Assembly: GCF_009730915.1 (NCBI RefSeq)
Contig: NC_052477.1
Span: 186,001-250,000, forward strand
DNA from: Dioscorea cayenensis subsp. rotundata
Taxonomy: Eukaryota > Streptophyta > Magnoliopsida > Dioscoreales > Dioscoreaceae
Direction of reading: 5' to 3'
DNA length: 64,000 nucleotides
Part shown: in pieces, positions 13,079 to 27,100 of the stretch
Layout: every line of letters starts with the position of its first letter
Numbering within the stretch: position 1 is the stretch's first letter
Translations under genes and position numbers: made by a program
The notes under the pieces: generated by a model
What the model saw: the letters and a program-made list of their open reading frames with translations, nothing else
Databases searched by the model: none
What the model was told of the DNA's origin: nothing

Positions 13079-13722
13079 ATTCTATGTTGTTGATATCGAG
13101 AGTGTGTTGTAACATAAGCATTGTAATGTCATGCATTTATGTTTATTCAATGAACTCCTCGAGTATTTGCTATTGTTGTTTACGGAATATGGTGCAAATA
13201 ATAATGCAGAGTTGAGAATAAGAGAATTACATGCTCAGTGTGGCTCCATTAACATCTCGAGAAGTGTATGAGTTCGAATCGTGCGCGAGATTCTGCAACA
13301 AATATAGAATTGTATGTGAGATGATAACATGAATGTGATGAGAAAACAAGATTCAATGGGTTACCTGTTCTTGAGAGCGGAAGTACATGAACGGCGTATA
13401 GTGTAGGAAATTTGAAACCCTCGATGTGTATATATCAGCATACCTGTGAATGAGGCCATTAACATATAAAAGCTGATAGGAAAGTCAATGTCGTAAGAGC
13501 TTAATGTTCTTAGCATACTTCTCTATCTGTCTTGTAAGATGGCTTTTATCCCATAGACCAGCGCGAGAGAGATAACCCCACCTGAGTGGAGGAAATATTA
13601 TCACTTTAGAAATCAAACTCTGGAAAAATTGAATCAATTCAGTAACTGTTTGGGGAATGAAAAAAGTTCGGTTTCCTCATATACCAACATATGCTAGAAT
13701 GTTTCAGGCACAACAAAATCTA
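13079..13722. other. convergent intergenic region
   Basis: It separates the 3' ends of the third acyltransferase and the nucleotidase gene. It holds their 3' UTRs and a tRNA-promoter-like pair of boxes at 13232-13280 (see findings). No open frame of interest. Confidence 0.6.
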
Positions 13723-16700
13723 TTACCATTTATTGAAGCGTTCCCCGTCTTTTTCTAACATGGGTGCAATTTTCTCATCCAATCTTTGCATCACAATAAG
13801 TAATTTCTGCATGCTCTCTGTCAGTTCTTGGTCATCCATTCGAGTTGCAGCAAGAGTCTAAAATAAGCAACACATTAGTGGCTCCAGATTAATGGTGTTT
13901 GCTTGTATCAAGTTATATTGTTGCAACTGAAAACACACATCCAATCTGATACCTTCTAATATGATGCTATCTTGCATGTTGTATAAGAACTGATAAGACT
14001 CATATTCAACTTCAATTAAAAAAATTTAACTAATTATTGGAAGACATTTATCTTCGAGTTTTTTAGATATTCATGAAATATGTCAAACTTAAACAGAATA
14101 TAGAAAAATAAAAAAACCATTACATCACCGTTCAGTGTTATTTACCTGAGCTGGGCGATCTTTACTTCGGCGTTGCCGTGCAAGGCGTAGCTGATTAAAT
14201 AGATCTCCAATAACTTCCTTTTGCTGCACGAGCTCTATAAGTGCTACTCTATGGCCTTGACTGTGGATTAATGCATTTAACTGCAAAATGCAAAATGAAT
14301 ATCAGTGAATGGAAAAACCTTGAGTGATGGAATTTGCTCATAAAAGCATAAAAGGTAAACTTAATATACACCTAGAGAAAAGCATGCATTTATTGAGCTC
14401 AGATAGATGACTTCTATTCATGGAAAAAGAAGAGTAGAAAGCATCTCAACTAGTTGAGCTCAGAAGTGCTAACCTCATCCTCCAATTCTCGACAAATCAA
14501 AGCTGTCCGCCATCGCAGATGCACTTTTGACTGGCTTACATCAGTGAATATATGATCACCGACATACAAAATTTCATCACCGTGAACACCAAGGGAGTTC
14601 TCTACTATCTGAGCGCTGCCTCCAGAATACAAGCCCCCTGAAGTGTGATTTTCAAACAAATGATAAAATCTATATGATTATTCCTTAGCTGATACCAGAT
14701 TTCTGAAATACAATGAAATCACATAAGGGAGCATTACCAGAGCGTGCCTTGAAGCAAGGGCACATTAACCCATCACTCGTTACAACTTCATACATTGGGT
14801 GTGACATTTGGAAAAATTCTGGCTTTCTAGCAGAAACTATAACCTACAACAGTATGACAAAACAGAGCAGAACTTGAATAAAATGCTAAATTCAAAGAGA
14901 GAATCAGAAACATATCCAATCATCTTAAAACAAGAGACGCATCCAAAACAGTCTCACCATGTCAAACAGATCTCGCCATTGCATATCATTAGGAAGATAT
15001 CTATTGAAGGCATGATGCATCATTTTATTTGTATAGTGGTAATCCGAGTTGGTAATCAATAGCAACCTCATACCAGCCTGACATTGTAAAGTTGTCATTA
15101 ATCATCTTATTAGCTTGAGGTTTTATACAACAAGAGTAAATAATTCGAAATGAAAAAAAAAAAATCAAACCTCCTTTTGATCCAAAAGCGCCAATGGAAG
15201 CTCTGGATCAGGCTCTACAAAACGATCTGGTTCAGCCATTATTTCACTCTGCAAAAATACTAACATTCAGGAATTTGAAGGTCAAAGTAGATCAGATACA
15301 TCTGCAATTGTGTCTGTGTGGTGACATATAGCCGAATACCTTAAGTTGACCTTCCACATGAGCCCTGAAGAGCGCTTTTGCAACAGCCTGAGAGACAAAG
15401 CAGCATTACAACCATCATATGATCACCCTGAAGTAGTTAAGCACAGTCGTAGTCAGTAACCTGAAAAAGTCCCTTATAATCCAGTGGTCCAAGTTCTGCT
15501 GGTATGACCCCCTCATCCAATCTGTCAACCATCTGCAGAAGCAACCTAGTAATACAAGCAGTGGCTAGAAAGAAGAGATTATTTGATTAATTAAGAAAAA
15601 GCTCATTATGGCAGAAGGAACATGCAAAACCATAGCTGTTAAAAAATGAGATTGTTGTATTGAAAAAAGTGCAGGATACCTGCATGTACATCACAGCTTC
15701 TGAGACCGAGAAAAGGGTATTAAGAAACTCCCATCGACTATCATTTCGCAGATCAACCAGTTCTCTACCATATATTTCACTTCACACGTAGAATTGTATG
15801 AAATAAGACAATTAATTGACATCATATAGTGAAACTTGAGGAATAAAATTGTTAAAAACAAAAAAAAAACCTCATTAAGTTACAAAATATTAACCATACC
15901 TAACAGCTGGAGTTGACAACATTTGGGTACCGTGCATAGCCCTTTTCACGTAGCCAAACCGATCAGCTTTAACTAAGTTACCAAGCTCTTTATCCATAAT
16001 AAGTCCCCTAATAACCTATGTAAAGCAACAAGAGGGTGATGTGAGAAATTAATAACAATGTTATACTCTGAAATTTTGTACAGCTTGTCTATAAAAGCAG
16101 TGTTGCGCACTAGATTTAAAAATATTGAATACATTAAACTGAACCCTTAAACATGTTGATTTTGAAGAGGCAAAAAAAAGCATACCAAGTCAGGATCAAA
16201 CTCCAGACCATCAACTGGAAAACCCATGCTCCGAAGATTAGCCATTCCATAATCATATGCACGCCCTTCCCAGGCCTGCAAGAATGATAATAGAATTTTG
16301 ATTGCTTCACAAGTGTTTCACCATAGAATATGATGTAGCAGAAAAAAGAAAAAAAGTTTTAATTTTAGAGAAGTTCTATATAGCATGATCTACCAGCTGA
16401 ATTCTACAAACATTTCCACTAAACTATGAGAATTAACGAGAGCCTCATTCGGAAAAAAAGTTAGCAAGGATGATTCGTTGAAGAAAATGATAATTACCAT
16501 CACATTATAATGAATCAGAGTATAATCCATGTCATAACCAATGGCACTGATTGACCGGAGATTTAAAGTCCGACTACAAAATATACCCCGTGGAGAATGC
16601 CTTGTTGTAAAAGGGTCCTGCACAGTCATTTAGTTTAAGGTGAAGCAAATTAGAGAACAGTAATATTTTACTACTATGAACAAAAACAATTTTTTCCTTC

Positions 16701-17776
16701 ACCAATTCTGCATTTTACAATATAGGCCAAAATGTAAACAATGATTGAGAAGCACCATATGAGAATATAAAGAAAAATCAGCAGAGGAACAAGTCAGAAT
16801 ATAAAATTTCAATAACAGAACAGTTACTTCAGCAATAAGCAATGAAACATACCTTAATTCCCAACTCACTGAGTAATGCCTCTGCTTCTAAAAATTCTTT
16901 CCTAGCTATCTCCTCAATTGGACCATGTAAGGTCGTCTCGCCATCAACGCCTACAGAATTGTTCAGAAGAAGGGAAGTCAACCAAACCATTCCCATTAAG
17001 CTCTTACAAGATAACAGAACTCTTGGGCTATGCTCATGCCTGCAGAAAAGGATGCTTATACCAAATTCATCTATGTCACACATCATCATTTTGTGGTGCC
17101 ACAAAAAGCAAACAAATATCACAAGAGATGCAACATGTTATTAGTTTCTCATGTTACCCATGTGCAATTGTCATCACTCTATTTCACTATTTCTATTGCA
17201 AGGCAAACCTTAACATCTATACAACATTGATAAACTAAGAAAAAAAGAAAGAAAAAAATCATCAGTCACTCTAAGCACTTGCCACAAGAGGTTATACTTC
17301 TACAATAAACAATAAGCATGATAACATAAGCTCGTGAGAGTAACTTCATGGTACATTAAAGAGAATCAATGATGTAGAGGAAAAACAAACAAACAAACAA
17401 ACAAATGAAACAAATATATATTTAAATGCCAGAATACAACTTGAATTAATGAAAATAGTACAAAATCGAATCAAAATAGATATATAAAAAAAAAAAGGAA
17501 AAGCTCACCAAATGCCTCCAGATGCTCCTCCTTGACATTCATATCACCTTTGGTACTCTCCCCAAGATAATCAACAATGGACTTGCTCGACGAGGTCACC
17601 GAGAACACCTCGCCGCCAGACGGCTGAACGCCAGCGGTGACACAGCGCAGCGCCCGGCTCCTAGAGCTCAAATCCGGGAAGCTATGGGTTAGATTCCTCA
17701 TATGAGGAGTCGCCAAGATGAGATTTTGAGGCCTCCCCAATGGAAAGGCGGCCATGACATCGATCAAATCCGCCAT
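13723..17776 (-). CDS. HAD-superfamily 5'-nucleotidase (HAD-IG type)
   Basis: It probably removes phosphate from purine or pyrimidine nucleotides, as in the cytosolic IMP/GMP-type 5'-nucleotidase family. Fourteen exons with GT-AG junctions: 17509-17776, 16853-16950, 16498-16617, 16186-16275, 15900-16015, 15680-15764, 15461-15532, 15340-15387, 15171-15248, 14958-15077, 14738-14843, 14474-14637, 14146-14280, 13723-13857. All phases agree, giving 544 residues without a break. HAD motif I is DMDYT (D151 nucleophile, D153). Motif II is the Thr in LLLITNSD (about 334). Motif IV is GDHIFTD (about 427-433). The C-terminus is helical and charged. The first 80 residues are rich in Ser, Arg and Ala and acid-poor, suggesting a plastid or mitochondrial transit peptide. 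The start is uncertain: ATGs at 17776, 17755 (MAAFPLGRP) and 17905 are all in frame. It is divergent to the first ABCB gene, about 0.9 kb away. Confidence 0.93.
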
Positions 17777-18691
17777 TTTTAGCCTAAAATTGCCCCCTTT
17801 TTCATTTATGGAAGGAAGCTGAAGCATTGAACTCGTGCAGTGAATTCCGACAGAATCTTCAAAATAGATCACACCATCGAAAAAGCATTCAAGATATTTT
17901 TGCACTTCATAAAGAAAAAAATATATAATATATAGAAAAAAAAAAGTTAATTTTCTACAAAAAAAATTGTAATGAAAAAATTTATTTAAAAAAAAAAAGA
18001 AATTTAATTTAGACTTACTGAATCATAGTCTAGTAATTAAAAAGTGTAAAAAAATAAACACTTATTATACAAAAAATCAAATCAAATCAAATCAATGCAT
18101 AGTCATTTCTTAGGTAAGGGACAAAATTATTTTATTTTAAATAAAAAATTCCTGGAGAAATTATCAAAGGTCTTATTGAGCATCTTTGGACATGTTAAAG
18201 CAACTTGATTTAAAATTTCCATTTGGTATGTTCATCAAAGTATCTACTTAGGATTGCAACATGCATGTTTGACTGAAAGATGTCTCTTCTATTGAAGTGG
18301 TCAAACTTCACTAGTTGTATCTTTTCAGTAATAAGATGTCTCAATTATCTTATTAACATGCATGCATGCAAAGTTTTCAATGAGTTAAAATTTAATGTAA
18401 GCAGGCAGCAAAGTATCATGGTAGGTAGATAAGAAGCTACAATTGGCACCAATTTCTTTATTTTTCCTAAACTTTGTGCATATTAATTAGTCCATGCATG
18501 AATAGGTCTCTGAGCATCTTGGATTCATTGTAAGCAGCAGGGAAAAAGTATTCCTTTTTGTCATGATCCCATTGTTTTTTTAATCAAGGACAATGCTTGT
18601 TTTTTCCTGTTTGATTCTTTGCATTATTCTGTTTGTGTGTGTGTGTGTATATATATATATCTTAGTTTGTGTCAATGGTTTTGGAAGTGGA
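17777..18691. other. divergent promoter region
   Basis: About 0.9 kb shared between the nucleotidase gene (leftward) and the first ABCB gene (rightward). It is AT-rich, with A runs at 17930-18000 and a GT/TA dinucleotide run at 18634-18660 directly before the ABCB start. No gene seen. Confidence 0.6.
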
Positions 18692-21600
18692 ATGAAGATG
18701 GAAACAATAGGAGAGGAAAGAAGTGTTAGTCTATCAGAGAAGCAAGAATTGGAGGAGAAGAAGGAGAAGAAGAGTGGTGAAAAGAAAATACCATTTTGGA
18801 AGTTGTTCTCATATGCAGACTCTGTGGATTATGTTTTGATGGTTGTTGGCTTGATTGGTGCTGTTGGTAATGGAGTTGCAGTGCCACTCATGACATTTAT
18901 CTTTGGAGATGTCATTGATGCATTTGGGAAGAATTCTAATGATAACACTCATGGTGTGCTTACTGATGTTTCAAAGGTGCATAATTTTATGCATTTCTGA
19001 GTTAATTTTAATTTTCATGTTGAAACTCATTGATTCATTATGATGATGAGCTTAGGTAGTTCTTCGATTTGTTTACCTGGGACTTGGAAATGGAGTAGCA
19101 TCCTTTCTTCGTAAGACTTTTTTCCGATAAGATTGAATTTTTGATATTGTATTATATCTGTTGTCAATTGATCTGAAGAACAATGTTTTTTTTTTTTTTT
19201 ACTTTTCTTTTCTTTCTAATCTCAATAGAAGTTGCATGCTGGACAATCACCGGTGAGAGACAGGCTTGTCGAATCAGAAACTTATATCTGCAAGGCCTAC
19301 TAAGGCAAGATATTGCATATTTTGATAAGGAAACAAACACAGGAGAGATCGTCGCGAAAATGTCTAGTGACACTCAACTCATTCAAGATGCAATGGGTGA
19401 GAAGGTAAATCTTTTCTTCATTTGTTCTTTGAGAAAAATAAATAAATGAAAGTAAATGCAAATGTTTTCATTGATAGGTAGGACTGTTCATTCAGTCAGT
19501 ATCTTCATTCTTTGGAGGATTTGCAGTAGCACTGATCAGAGGATGGGAATTAGCATTGGTTATGCTGTGTACTATCCCTCTTATTGTAATTTTTGCGGCG
19601 ATTATGTCTACTGTGATCACTAAAATGGCAGTTCATGGACAAGAAACTACTTCAGAAGCAGCAGCTGTGGCAGAACAAACAATCAGCTCAATGAGAACAG
19701 TAAGAAAAACAATCATAATTCTCGTATTTTTCACGTCGAATAGTGATAATTATCAACGAGTGTGTTTATTATACTCAGGTTGCATCTTTTACTGGAGAAG
19801 AACTGGTAGTAAAAAAGTATAAAAGATCTCTGAAGAGTGCTTACAAGTCAAGTGTGATTGAAGGATTAGCTGCAGGGATTGGTCTTGGTGCAACATATGC
19901 AGTTATTTACTTTGGCTATGCTTTGGGAATATGGTTTGGATCCAAGATGGTATTGAGGAAAGGATACACAGGAGGGGATGTAATCAATGTGATATTTGCG
20001 ATTGCTCTAGGATCGATGTGAGTTTGTTTAGTGATGAATTTACTAGTAATACCATTTGGACTTTGATGATGTTTTGTTGTATTTACCTGCAGGTCTTTAG
20101 GCCAGGCATCTCCATGCACTACTGCATTTGCAGCAGGACAAGCAGCTGCATTCAAGATGTTTGATACGATGACTAGACAACCAGAAATAGATGCATACAG
20201 CAGTGATGGTAGAACTCTGGATGATATTCGAGGAGATATCGAACTGAGAGATGTATGTTTCTGCTATCCAGCGAGACCAGATGAGCAAATATTAATTAGA
20301 TTGTCGATTTCAGTTGCAAGTGGAACCACAGTGGCTCTGGTTGGAGAGAGTGGGTGTGGTAAATCAACAGTGATAAGCTTGATTGAGAGATTTTATGATC
20401 CACAATCTGGTGAAGTTCTTATTGATAGAATAAACCTCAAAGAATTCAAGTTGAGGTGGATACGGAGCAAGATATCACTTGTCAGCCAGGAACCGGTACT
20501 GATTGCTTCTACTATCAGAGATAATATAACATATGGCAAGGATGATGCAACCATTGAAGAAGTTACAGTGGCAGCTGAGTTAGCCAATGCTTTGGAGTTC
20601 ATCAGCAAACTACCTCAGGTGATGATGGATAGTCCTTGCTTGCTAATGATTCATACTTTTTCTTGTCACAAGTTATTGAATTTGAGGTGCTGATTTCAGG
20701 GACTTGATACCATGGTTGGTGATAATGGAATTCAATTGTCTGGTGGACAAAAACAAAGAGTGGCAATTGCTAGAGCAATTCTTAAAGATCCTCGAATACT
20801 ACTGCTTGATGAAGCTACAAGTGCACTTGATGTTAAATCTGAGCAAATGGTGCAGGAGGCACTTGAGAGGATGATGGCTAACCGAACGACAATTTTAGTT
20901 TCTCATCGATTAACTACAGTGAGGAATGCTGACATGATAGCAGTGATGCATAGAGGATCCATTGTCGAAAAAGGTTGGTGTTTCTGTAGATATGGTCACA
21001 AATTTTATCATCCAATTAAACTCTTGAATATTGCTGATTTCCATTGTTGTTCTTTCCATCAGGTTCACACTCTGAACTTCTTGAGAATAAAAATGGAGCA
21101 TATTCCAGACTAGTAAATTTGCAGGAAGTAAACCAAGCTTCTGAACAAAATTTGCCAACAGACATAGATGATGTGTCTATGGCTGATGAGGACCGACCTC
21201 GGCAGGTAATTAGAAACCGATCATCATTCAGTGAATTGGTTTCGTTCTCTGAATCTTTCATATCATCTAGTGGTGATAAGAAACCAGAGAACTCCAAGTC
21301 TGATGCAACATCAAACCAATACCAAGAAGTACCTCTGCACCGTCTTGCAAGGATAAACAAAAGAGAGATTCCAGTTATGGTGATAGGTGCAGCAGCAGCC
21401 ATAGTCAGTGGTTTGATACTTCCTGTATTTGGAACAATATTGGCTAGCATAATTCGCACATTCTATGAGCCACCAAGAAAGCTTAAGCATGATTCAGTGT
21501 TCTGGTCATTGATGCTTGTAGTCCTTGGATCAATAAGTGTAGTTTCAATCCCAGTTAGATCTTACTTCTTTGGGGTGGCTGGTTCTAAGCTAATAAAAAA

Positions 21601-23374
21601 TATTAGATTGATGTGTTTCCATAAGATTGTACATATGGAGATTAGCTGGTTTGATAATCCAAAAAACTCAGCTGGAGTGATTGCATCAAGGCTTTCTGCT
21701 GATGCTGCTGCAGTTCGAGGTCTTGTCGGTGATGCACTTGCTCTGATTATGCAAAATGCTGCAACATTCATCTCTGGCCTGGCAATTTCTTTTGTATCAT
21801 GCTGGCAACTTTCTCTGGTCACTTTGGCTATGATACCTTTGATGGGTCTGAATGGATGGGTCCAAATGAAGCTCTTGAAGGGATACAACACCAATGTGAA
21901 GGTCTGACAGAACTATTGCAGCATTTGTTAATTAAAGATAACTTTTTTTTCAGTATAAATAAACTGTTCTACCTGACAGGCAATGCATGAGGAAGCTAGC
22001 CGGGTTGCAAGCGATGCAGTTCGGAGCATAAGAACAGTTGCATCTTTCTCTGCTGAGGAGAAGGTGATGAAACTATACAAGAAGAAATGTGAAGGTCCAA
22101 CAAATGCAGGCATTAAGCAAGGGTTGATCACTGGAGTTGGCCTTGGGTTTTCCTTCATTTTGCTATTTGCTAGCTATGCAGTCAGCTTCTATGTCGGTGC
22201 CCGGCTTGTCGCAGATGGGAAGAATACATCCACCGATATTTTCCGTGTATGTAGGTATTGCTTTAATCTATGTATTAATATAACCTGAAGATGCCAACCA
22301 TTTACTAATAGAAAACAAATTTATTATCACTTGTTTGCAGGTTTTCTTCGCAATAAGTTTTGCAGCAATAGGAATATCACAGTCAAGTTCACTGCTACCG
22401 GATTCTGCAAAAGCCAAGTCTGCTGCCGCATCGGTGTTTGCCATTCTTGATCATAGCTCAAAGATTGATTCCAGCAGTAACACTGGAATGACATTAGAAC
22501 TAGTTGAAGGAAACATCATTTTTCAGCATGTCGGATTTAGATATCCCACAAGACCTGATATTCTGGTTTTCCAAGACCTCTGCTTGACTGTAGAATCAGG
22601 AGAGGTAAAAATTCCATTTTTTAGTTGACTTACTATATCTAATTTAGAAATCACCAATTAATTCTTTCTCAGACTGTTGCATTGGTTGGAGAAAGTGGAA
22701 GTGGGAAATCAACAGTAATATCATTGCTGCAAAGGTTTTATGATCCTGATTCAGGTCAAATTATGTTGGATGGCATTGGAATTCATGAACTTCAGCTGAA
22801 GTGGCTGAGGCAGCAGATGAGTTTGGTGAGCCAGGAACCAGTCTTGTTCAATGATACGATTCGAGCTAATATCGCTTATGGTAAAGAAGAGGCCACTGAG
22901 GCAGAGATATTGGCTGCTGCAATATTAGCAAATGCCGATCAGTTTATAAGTGGATTGCAGCAGGTTAGATTCTGCATTAAATACGAAGTTTAAATGATGA
23001 TGATAATAATAATAATGCCATTTTGTTTGTTGCAGGGTTATGATACTATAGTCGGAGAGCGAGGAGTTCAATTATCTGGTGGTCAAAAACAACGAATAGC
23101 CATTGCTCGTGCCATAATAAGAGAGCCAAAAATTTTGCTACTTGATGAAGCTACAAGTGCACTAGACGCGCAAGCGGAACAAACTGTTCAAGATGCATTG
23201 GACCGAGTGATGATGAACAGAACATTGATCATTGTTGCTCATCGATTATCCACAATCAGAGGTGCAGATTCAATAGCAGTTATAAAAGGTGGATCGATCA
23301 TAGAGACGGGAACACATGATGCTTTGATGAACATCACTGGTGATTGTTATGCCTCTCTTGTTTCACTTCACTGA
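18692..23374 (+). CDS. ABCB full transporter, copy 1
   Basis: An ATP-driven membrane transporter of the MDR/P-glycoprotein type (ABCB4/11/21-like group, which includes auxin transporters). Twelve exons: 18692-18976, 19056-19110, 19229-19404, 19478-19699, 19779-20017, 20093-20618, 20700-20973, 21063-21901, 21980-22246, 22341-22604, 22673-22963, 23036-23374; 1,258 residues with no break. Order is TMD1, NBD1, linker, TMD2, NBD2. NBD1 has Walker [10 protein letters not shown] (about 410-418), signature LSGGQ (about 514), Walker [12 protein letters not shown] and an H-loop His. NBD2 has GESGSGKST (about 1055) and LSGGQ (about 1159). Both ATP sites look competent. The linker is Ser-rich (residues about 600-690). 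ATG 18692 is chosen because the upstream frame encodes a hydrophobic stretch atypical of this family's charged N-terminus. The next copy follows in the same direction about 0.8 kb downstream. The transported substrate is unknown. Confidence 0.95.
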
Positions 23375-24186
23375 CTTCAGAAACTTTGTGAAATTAATAT
23401 GACATTGAGTGCATTGATTATGTTCAAGTAAATAGTGTGGAATATTATTGTATCATTCAACAAAGCACTAGCCAAGTTGGAAAATAATGGAGGGCAGGAA
23501 AGTGAGATGTGATACAAGTGAAGCACAGCTCCATAAGCAGTAAAAGGACAGGCACACCCATTCTTGTTCTTGATTCCTTTCTTGATCCTCTTTAATTGTA
23601 TTCCCTGCCGCTTACTAAGTATCAGAAAATCCCTACCAAACCAAAAAAGTCCATGGCACTGACATTGCAATGGAATACAAGGGAGCAAGTGAAAACAAAT
23701 TGTGGGCTCTTTAAAACCCCACTAATGAGAGCATTATGGAGTTCACTGATTGTTCATGGAGTATCTATGCCAAATGGAAACTTTCATTCAAAGATCACTT
23801 ATCTTCTAACTCATAAGTGGCAAACTGTAAATTGATTGACATGACCTCACTAGTATTTATTGCCACACCAATGTGCTAGAATATTTTACTGAATCTCCTT
23901 GCTGTCACTTGCATAATGTATATCACCAGTAGAATCAGTTGGGATCTTTTATTTTGATTGCCAAGTGCTTCCATCATGCACAGCAGAGTTTTCTTTTTTT
24001 TTTTTTTGTTTTATATAATTTCTCTTTTAATTTTGACAACATTGAGACAGTGAGACTCTAAAAAAGTGCTAAAGAACAGCATTAGTCTTGCATGTACTTC
24101 ACCAACAACAGTGAATGAGAAGGGCAGTGTTCCTTTGGAATGCCTTTTAAATTCTGAGAACTTTGGGTTGCAGCTCAAACTGGAAA
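23375..24186. other. intergenic between ABCB copies 1 and 2
   Basis: It holds the 3' UTR of copy 1 and the promoter and leader of copy 2, including a long T run at about 23993-24007. Short open frames show no recognisable domain. Confidence 0.6.
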
Positions 24187-27100
24187 ATGGAACCAAAAAG
24201 AGAGCAAGAAACTATGTGTTGTTCAGTAGCACAGGAAGCAAAAACCAATCAACAAGTTTCAAAGAAGATGAATAATGTTGTTCCTTATTACAAACTATTC
24301 TCATTTGCAGACTCCATAGACTTGGCTTTGATGATTGTAGGCACTATTGCTGCCATTGCCAATGGATTGGCACCTCCACTTGGGACACTAAACTTTGGTA
24401 CTCTGATGAACTCTTTTGGACAGAATACAGACCCTCATATTGTTGTTCATGAAGTTTCAAAGGTGAATAGCATAATTGATAATTCTGCTTCCCAATCACT
24501 TCCTTTTAGGATTTCATGCATGCTACTAAACTTTCACATGTTAAATATTTAGGCATCTTTGAAGTTTGTTTACCTCGGCATTGGAGTATGTTTGGCGGCA
24601 TTTCTCCGTGAGAACTCTTGATATTCTTGATGGAAAATTTTCGGTTAGAACATGGTTGAAGAATTAACCTTGAACCTCGTCTGTTCTTTTTGGTGTGTGT
24701 CGGTAGAGGTGGCATGTTGGACAGTCACAGGGGAAAGACAAGCTTCGAGAATCAGGGACATATATTTGAAGAGCATTCTCAGGCAAGACATCGAGTTCTT
24801 CGACAGAGAAATGAGAACAGGAGAGGTTGTCGGAAGGATGTCCGGTGACAGTCTCCTCATCCACCATGCCATTGGTGAAAAGGTCTTATTGTATTAAATT
24901 GTATTTCATGCATCTCTTCTGAATGAATATATCGAAAATTGGTATCGATTTTTTTTCTATAGGTTGGGCAGTTCATTCAGCTCTTATCTTCATTCTTTGG
25001 AGGCTTTGCTTTAGCATTTGTCCATGGGTGGCAATTGACTCTAGTTATGCTAGCTGCCATTCCTCTGATTGCCTCTGTTACTGCACTAATGTCTAATATG
25101 ATAACTAAAATGGCAGCCAATGCACAGACATCAAATTCAGAAGCATCAGACATTGTAGAACAAACAATTGCCTCAATTAGAACAGTGAGTAGCACACTCC
25201 CTCTAGTCTCTTATCTCATCTAGCAAACTTATCAGAAAAATTCCGGCTCAGGTTGTATCTTATACTGGAGAGAAACAAGCTCTGATGAAATATAACATGA
25301 CTTTGAAGACAGCATACAAGTCCAATGTTCTTGAGGGATTGGCCGCCGGGATCGGCATGGGCACAGCTAATGCTCTTGTTTACTCAGGTTATGCTTTAGG
25401 GACATGGTTTGGTTCGAAGATGATACTGCATAACGGCTACACAGGTGGAGATGTGATGAGGGTCATTGTTCTTGTCCTTGTGGGATCCAAGTAAGTTGTG
25501 AATCTTTGACATGAATAACTCTATATATATGTTTAACTTTGGTGAGATTTCTGCAGGTCATTAGGCCAGTTATCTCCATGTAGAAGTGCTTTCGCAGCAG
25601 GACAAGCAGCCGCGTTTAAGATGTTTGAAACAATCAATCGAAAACCGAAGATAGATGGCTATGACACTACTGGAAAATCATCGGTTGATATTCGGGGAGA
25701 TATCGAGCTACGAGATATTCATTTTAGCTATCCAGGCAGACCTGATGAACATGTATTCACTGATTTATCATTGTTGATTCCCAGTGGGAGTACAGTTGCT
25801 TTGGTTGGGGAGAGTGGGAGTGGGAAATCTAGTGTCATAAGTTTGATTGAGAGGTTTTATGATCCACAAGCTGGTGAAGTTCTCATTGATGGAACTAATA
25901 TAAAGAAGTTCTCATTGAGATGGATTAGAGGGAAAATTGGACTTGTTAGTCAAGAACCAGTACTCTTTGCTTCCAGCATCAAAGATAACATTGCTTATGG
26001 AAAGGATGGTGCAACCATAGAAGAAATTAAAGCTGCAGCTGAGTCTGCAAACGCTTTGAAATTTATTGAGCAACTCCCTCAGGTTCTAAATCATCTTTAT
26101 AGGCTTTCAAATTCTAAATACATAAAAGAAAACTATCTTGATACTATAAGAATTGAATGAATGATGTTGATGATGATATGTTCAGGGACTTGATACCATG
26201 GTTGGGGCACATGGTGCGCAGCTGTCCGGCGGGGAGAAACAACGAGTTGCTATTGCCAGAGCGATTCTGAAGGATCCTAAGATATTGTTGCTTGATGAGG
26301 CGACAAGTGCTCTGGATCTTGAATCCGAGAGGATCGTGCAGGAGGCACTAGACAAGGTTATGGCGAGTCGTACTACTGTCATAGTTGCTCATAGGTTGAG
26401 CACCGTGAGGAATGCGGATCTAATCACTGTGCTTCATCGGGGTTCCGTCATTGAAAAAGGTATAGGTTGTGAGTCAACATATCCAGTTTCATAAATAAGC
26501 ACTCACTTGTCTTTGCGAATGAATTTGCAGGCTCACATGCCGAGCTTATCAAGAATAAGGATGGAGTGTATTCACAACTGATACACCTGCAAGAAGCCAA
26601 TGAAAATTTTGATCATCAGAATGAAACAAGCCATAGGAAACAAGGGGTGACTTCTTCAGACAATATCGGTTCTCGATCACTTAGAGTGGCTACTAAAGAA
26701 GATGACTTGCAAGACAGTAAACTGCAGGAACCTGAATGCAAGCAACTAACACAGGAAAAACAAGAAGTGCCTCTCAGCCGCCTAGCTCGTCTAAACAAGC
26801 CGGAACTGCTAGTCATACTGTTTGGTGCCATTGCTGCAGTAATCAGTGGCATGATAATGCCCACTTTCGGGATGTTCCTGGCAAACACAGTTCATAGTTT
26901 TTATGAGCCAGCAACAGAACTACAAAAGAATTACAAGTTTTGGTCTCTGATGTTTTTGGGTCTGAGTTTCATAACAATAGTATCAGTTCCAGCTAGATCT
27001 TACTTGTTTGCTGTGGCCGGGTCCAAGTTGATAAGGAGGATCAGATTGATGTCATTTGATAAGCTTATACATATGGAGGTCGGATGGTTTGACGAGCCTG

